A stretch of DNA of 64,000 nucleotides, from contig CAIZEI010000035.1 in the NCBI GenBank assembly GCA_903931945.1, positions 1 through 64,000 of the forward strand. Direction: 5' to 3'. Shown piece by piece: positions 60,382 through 64,000 of the stretch. Each line of letters starts with the position of its first letter. Within the stretch, counting starts at the first letter, position 1. This stretch comes from an uncultured Hyphomicrobiales bacterium. Its GTDB lineage: Bacteria; Pseudomonadota; Alphaproteobacteria; Rhizobiales; Beijerinckiaceae. The translations under genes and the position numbers were made by a program. Under the pieces are notes generated by a model. That model saw only the letters and a program-made list of their open reading frames with translations. It was not told the origin of the DNA and did no database searches.

Positions 60382-61404
60382 ATGATCGCCACAAAAATCG
60401 TGATCGCTATGGCTGCGGTGATCGCCGCAGCTCCGGCGCGCGGGCAAACGCCTTCCGGCGGCCACACCCAGCCATTGAGCCTCGTCATCGGCACAAGCGC
60501 AGGCGGCGGTTATGACCTTTACGGTCGCCTCGCGGCGCGCCATCTCGGGCGTTTCTTGCCGGGCGAACCGGCCGTCATCGCCTCCAACATGCCCGGCGCC
60601 GGACAATTGATCATGGCGAACTGGCTCTACAATGTCGCCCCGAAAGACGGGACGGTCATCGGCCAGGTGCCGACCACCACCGCGTTCGATGGTTTGCTCG
60701 GCAACAGCCAGGCGCATTATGACGCAACGAAATTCAGCTGGATTGGCAGTCTCGACGGTTACATAACCGTGGCGGCCGTCTGGGCGGAAACGCCCATCAA
60801 AACCGCATGCGACTTTCTGACGCAAAAGGTTGTGCTGGGCGGCGGCGCGCCTGCATCCGATGTCACAATCTGGCCCAAGCTCGTCAACAGTCTGCTGGAC
60901 GCCCGGCTCGAAACCATCGCCGGCTATATCGGCACGGCGCAAATCACGCTCGCTATCGAACGAGGCGAAGTGCAGGGGATGCTGGGCGCCGACTGGCATG
61001 GCATCGAACTCAGCAAACCCGATTGGGTGCGCGACAAGAAAATCCGCATTCCCTTGCAGTTTGTCGCCGAGCGCTCGCCCGATTTACCCGACACGCCAAC
61101 GCCGCAAGAAATTGTCGATACGCAAAAAGCGCGGCAAATCCTGCCCTTGTTTTATGCGCGCCAAAAATATGGCCGCCCGCTCGCTGCGCCGCCAGGAACG
61201 CCGCCGCAAAAACTCGCTGAATTGCGCAAAGCCTTCTGGTCCATGGCGCATGATCCGCAGTTTCTCGCCGACGCCGCAAAATCCGGTGCGACGATTGACG
61301 CGGCGCGCGGCGAGGATATTCAGGCGCTGGCGGAAAACTTCTCTGCAACGCCGCCAGATCTATTGGCGCAAGCCACAGCCGAGCTCCAGAAAGCCAGCCA
61401 ATAG
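60382..61404 (+). CDS. Bug/TctC-type periplasmic solute-binding protein
   Basis: 340 residues from the ATG at 60382, with AGGGAG upstream. A Sec signal (IVIAMAAVIAAAPARG) is followed by LSLVIGTSAGGGYDLYGRLAARHLGRFLPG and SNMPGAGQLIMANWLYNVAPKDGT, the family ligand-binding loops. It is divergent from the exported hydrolase and about 120 bases before the M16 peptidase pair. No membrane partner genes are present. It is closest in the window to the Bug protein at 34746-35756. Confidence 0.88.
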   Translation: MIATKIVIAMAAVIAAAPARGQTPSGGHTQPLSLVIGTSAGGGYDLYGRLAARHLGRFLPGEPAVIASNMPGAGQLIMANWLYNVAPKDGTVIGQVPTTTAFDGLLGNSQAHYDATKFSWIGSLDGYITVAAVWAETPIKTACDFLTQKVVLGGGAPASDVTIWPKLVNSLLDARLETIAGYIGTAQITLAIERGEVQGMLGADWHGIELSKPDWVRDKKIRIPLQFVAERSPDLPDTPTPQEIVDTQKARQILPLFYARQKYGRPLAAPPGTPPQKLAELRKAFWSMAHDPQFLADAAKSGATIDAARGEDIQALAENFSATPPDLLAQATAELQKASQ

Positions 61405-61487
61405 GCGGCGTTTATCGCCATTGGCCGCAGGCCCGGCCAGCGCCCGCCATTGTCTTTTCTCATTCGTCAGGCATAGTCTGCGCCAGC

Positions 61488-61523
61488 CGCGACAAGGAGA
61501 GGCTTCGCGACAAGGAGAGGCTT
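61488..61523 (+). repeat. perfect 18-bp tandem duplication carrying the ribosome site
   Basis: CGCGACAAGGAGAGGCTT occurs twice head to tail directly before the GTG start of the M16 gene, giving two AAGGAGAGG boxes 18 bases apart. Only the second is at a useful distance from the start at 61525. Confidence 0.9.
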
Positions 61524-61524
61524 T

Positions 61525-62910
61525 GTGACAGCGCCATTCACCACTGTATTGCTAACCTTATTATTGAGCTTTTCCGCCGTTTCCGGGCAGGCTTCCGCCA
61601 GTCCGGAGGCGCAGGTGGCCGACAATGTTTTTGTCGTGCCTGACGCCAAGGCGAAGGTTGTCACATTGTGGATGATTGTTCACGCCGGTTGTGAGGACGA
61701 AGAGGGCGGGCAATGCCATGGGCTGGCGCACTATCTCGAACATTTGATGTTCCTTGGCCGCAGCGGCGAGCACAGTGAAAACCAGTCGTTGTTTTTCGCG
61801 GCGGGTCAGACCAATGCATTTACGTCGATGCTCGCGACTTCCTACTATCAATCCGTCCCTGCCAAAGCGGAGTCAATCGGGCCAGATCTTGAACAACTTT
61901 TCCAGCTGTTCTCGGAACGGCTGGCGAAAATTGAGCCTCCGCTGAAGGCCGCTGACCGCGAGCGCAACGTTGTCCTGCAAGAATTCAACTTCCGGCTGAG
62001 CGACAGTTTCCGCGTACGATTTAACAATGCGGTCAATGCGCGCCTGCTGCCGGGCCACCCGTTCAGTCAGGCGGTCATCGGCAGCAAGGATGATATCGCC
62101 GCCTATACAGTCGAGCGCGCGCAGGCCTTCCACCAACGCTGGTATGCCAAAAATAACGCGTCCTTCATCGTTTACGGTCCCGTCGACCCTGCGCTTGTGA
62201 AACAGCTTGCAAGCAAATACCTCGACCCCTTGCCCGAAAAGACAATCCCGGGGCGCAGTTGGCTCGACGCCCGCCGAACGTTCGCGCCCATGGACGAGGG
62301 CGCAAACGGGGCAGACGAATCCGTCGTCCGTCCGGAAATCCAGTTCGAAAAGATCGTGCGTTTTGAGGAGCCATTTCCGCAGCAGACCCGAGCGGCGAAA
62401 GCCATCCTGTTCGACTATCTCAACAGCGAAATCACAGGCAGCCTCTCCGATGCGCTGGTTGAAGACAAGAAACTCGCGACACACATCAGCGCGGATCGTT
62501 CATCGATTGGCGATGGCGCCATGTGGTTTACAACCTACGGAACCCTTGAGGACGGCGTTGCGCCGCAAACCCTGAAAACGGCGATCCTGGATTATTACGA
62601 GCAACTGGCGAAAACAGGCCTGGACGCCCGGGTCATCGAACGCCTGAAAAAGCGTCGCCTCAGGGAAATCGCGGATATCGCCGCCGACCCCAAGAAAACA
62701 CTGACATCGCTGCAGTCCTGGCTCTCCAGCAATGGCAAATACCAGGATTGGCAAGACAGCGCCCGGAACTTTGAAGCCGTGACCCCTCAATCGATCACGC
62801 CACTCCTGCAAGCGATGGCGGGGCCGGGCCGCCAACTCTTTGGAACCATGGCGCCCGCCGGAATCGCCGACAATGCCGCCGCTGCGCCCGGGGGAAATCG
62901 CATCCCATGA
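61525..62910 (+). CDS. M16 zinc peptidase, catalytic subunit
   Basis: 461 residues from a GTG at 61525, preceded by AAGGAGAGG. A signal peptide (TVLLTLLLSFSAVSGQASA) implies a periplasmic protein. The inverted zinc motif HxxEH is H69-YL-E72-H73 in GLAHYLEHLMFLG, and the third ligand is likely the glutamate in RNVVLQEFNF. The length corresponds to one M16B half. The stop overlaps the start of the second M16 gene by ATGA, as in two-subunit pitrilysin/PqqL-type pairs. Confidence 0.92.
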   Translation: MTAPFTTVLLTLLLSFSAVSGQASASPEAQVADNVFVVPDAKAKVVTLWMIVHAGCEDEEGGQCHGLAHYLEHLMFLGRSGEHSENQSLFFAAGQTNAFTSMLATSYYQSVPAKAESIGPDLEQLFQLFSERLAKIEPPLKAADRERNVVLQEFNFRLSDSFRVRFNNAVNARLLPGHPFSQAVIGSKDDIAAYTVERAQAFHQRWYAKNNASFIVYGPVDPALVKQLASKYLDPLPEKTIPGRSWLDARRTFAPMDEGANGADESVVRPEIQFEKIVRFEEPFPQQTRAAKAILFDYLNSEITGSLSDALVEDKKLATHISADRSSIGDGAMWFTTYGTLEDGVAPQTLKTAILDYYEQLAKTGLDARVIERLKKRRLREIADIAADPKKTLTSLQSWLSSNGKYQDWQDSARNFEAVTPQSITPLLQAMAGPGRQLFGTMAPAGIADNAAAAPGGNRIP

Positions 62911-64000
62911 ATGTGAAAACGAATCTCATTGCGCTGGCGGCGGGCGCCCTGCTGGCCTGTTTGTCCGCGCCCGCCGGCGCTACAGAGACTTTCACGCAGG
63001 CGACATCGCCCGGCGGCATCCCGTTCTGGTATCTGCAACGAGCCGACACGCCGATGAACGTCCTGTACGCCGGTTTTGCCGACGGCTTTGCACTGGCCCA
63101 TCCCGATAAAATCGCCACGCCGATTGTCGGCTCGAGTCTCCTGCGTTATGGGCCGGCGGGCAGGTCGTCCGGCGATTACAGCGAAGCGTTGAAAGATGTT
63201 GAGGCCCATTGCGGCGTCTCGCCATCGCCGATGTTCACAACCTTTCAGGTCGAGTCGGAACCTGGCGATTTCGCAGACGCGCTCGATCTGTGTTTCCAGA
63301 TGTTGACCAAACCGGCGCTACGAAGCGCCGACATCGAAAAGATCCGGCAATCGGCAATCGCCGGACGCCAACGAACGATGGACAATCGCGAAGCTCTCGC
63401 GGCGCTGCTGCTGCGGAGGGTCACGCAAGCCGATAGTCCTTTCGGCGCCTGGAGCGAACCTGCGTCTATCGCCGCCGTCACGCCCGAAGACGTCGATCTC
63501 TGGCGGCGCGAAATTTTTGCACGCGCCAATCTGACGATCGTTGCTGTGGGCGCCGCCGCGGCAGGCGCATTCGGGCCGCTGGTCGACAAAGCCTTCGGTC
63601 AGTTGCCGGAAACGGGTTCGCCCGGCCCGCAGACGCCGCCAACGCCCGCTTTTCCTGCCAAAACCATCGTTCTTGAACGCGAAGGTTCGCAAACAGCCGT
63701 TGTGCTCGAAGGCCCGCTCGATCTTGCCCAGGGCGAGGGGCCTGTGGCGCTGATCGGCGGCAATGCGCTTGGCGGCGGCCTCGATCGCCGCCTGTCGAAG
63801 GCGGTGCGCGGCGAACTGGGCGCCACATATGGAATTTCCGCCGGTCTGGGACAGATCACGCCGCGGCAACGAACCTTTTCAATCCGCTCGGCGATGTCCA
63901 ATGAGCTTGCCGCCGCCGGATTGAAACGCAGCCGCGAGGTCTACGAGACCTGGCGGACCGGCGGGATCACCGAAGATGAAGCGGCTTCGGCGCGCGAACA
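62907..64000 (+). CDS. M16 peptidase-like, non-catalytic partner (C-terminus off window)
   Basis: 364 codons are visible. A signal peptide (LIALAAGALLACLSAPAGA) precedes an M16 fold that lacks the HxxEH zinc motif at the usual place. The C-terminal half keeps the R...Y pair (KAVRGELGATYGISAG) that in non-catalytic subunits completes the active site of the partner. ATGA overlap with the upstream gene ensures equal synthesis. By family knowledge the two proteins form a heterodimer that degrades peptides in the periplasm. The gene continues past the right edge. Confidence 0.88.
   Translation, partial: MNVKTNLIALAAGALLACLSAPAGATETFTQATSPGGIPFWYLQRADTPMNVLYAGFADGFALAHPDKIATPIVGSSLLRYGPAGRSSGDYSEALKDVEAHCGVSPSPMFTTFQVESEPGDFADALDLCFQMLTKPALRSADIEKIRQSAIAGRQRTMDNREALAALLLRRVTQADSPFGAWSEPASIAAVTPEDVDLWRREIFARANLTIVAVGAAAAGAFGPLVDKAFGQLPETGSPGPQTPPTPAFPAKTIVLEREGSQTAVVLEGPLDLAQGEGPVALIGGNALGGGLDRRLSKAVRGELGATYGISAGLGQITPRQRTFSIRSAMSNELAAAGLKRSREVYETWRTGGITEDEAASARE

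Noticed and set aside
1-64000. Defence system, prophage or integrative element as the novel system
   Set aside because: No integrase, phage structural gene, restriction-modification, toxin-antitoxin pair, attachment site or tRNA was recognised in the window.

Overview
The window is about 64 kb of GC-rich chromosome from an alphaproteobacterium, most likely order Hyphomicrobiales (Rhizobiales). The evidence is a porin of the Hyphomicrobiales porin_2 type, a DUF6101-type protein, an rplS / leuC / leuD neighbourhood usual in that order, and several intergenic palindromic repeats of a kind common there. The genus cannot be fixed from the sequence. No rRNA, tRNA, CRISPR array or intact insertion sequence was seen. 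Both ends cut through genes.

Layout. 0-5 kb: an ABC ATPase (cut by the edge), a Crp/Fnr regulator, folD, an aldose-epimerase-like protein, a Tat-exported hydrolase and an orphan gene between two inverted repeats. 5-10 kb: a tandemly duplicated two-gene module, each copy a Tat-exported thiamine-diphosphate (TPP) enzyme followed by a small cytochrome c. 10-15 kb: a PAS/degenerate GGDEF/EAL protein and a SoxC/SoxD-like pair. 15-24 kb: DUF2147, an MFS carrier, a polytopic GT-C-like protein, ubiA, a porin and a YfcG-type GST. 23.6-28.7 kb: a molybdenum enzyme close to pyrogallol-phloroglucinol transhydroxylase, its Fe-S subunit and a Bug-type binding protein. 28.9-33 kb: a secreted pentapeptide-repeat protein and a PQQ dehydrogenase / cytochrome c / unknown secreted protein operon. 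33-39 kb: CoA-linked catabolism (enoyl-CoA hydratase, DapA-like lyase/aldolase and Bug protein on plus; acyl-CoA dehydrogenase and ADP-forming acyl-CoA ligase on minus). 39-49 kb: a nine-gene operon holding two copies of an amidohydrolase B / amidohydrolase A / Rieske ferredoxin module around an ABC permease, its ATPase and a GNAT enzyme, with the solute-binding protein divergent. 49-51 kb: a second, divergent PQQ dehydrogenase. 51-59 kb: housekeeping (rplS, cutA, leuC, leuD, small metal-dependent proteins, a MarR-type regulator) interrupted by an AT-rich patch at 52.6-54.7 kb. 59-64 kb: a hydrolase, a third Bug protein and an M16 peptidase pair.

Theme. Much of the window looks like accessory catabolism with a strong periplasmic redox part: two TPP enzymes, two PQQ dehydrogenases and a SoxC-like molybdoenzyme, with four c-type cytochromes encoded beside them. 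Three Bug-type binding proteins and one complete Fe/polyamine-type ABC importer provide substrate capture, while the amidohydrolases and CoA enzymes suggest breakdown of aromatic or branched organic acids. Substrates cannot be read from sequence. The three loci I judge least like textbook systems are the Tat-TPP/cytochrome tandem, the transhydroxylase-like enzyme with a fused N-terminal domain and a missing Fe-S cluster, and the duplicated amidohydrolase/Rieske modules flanking their transporter.
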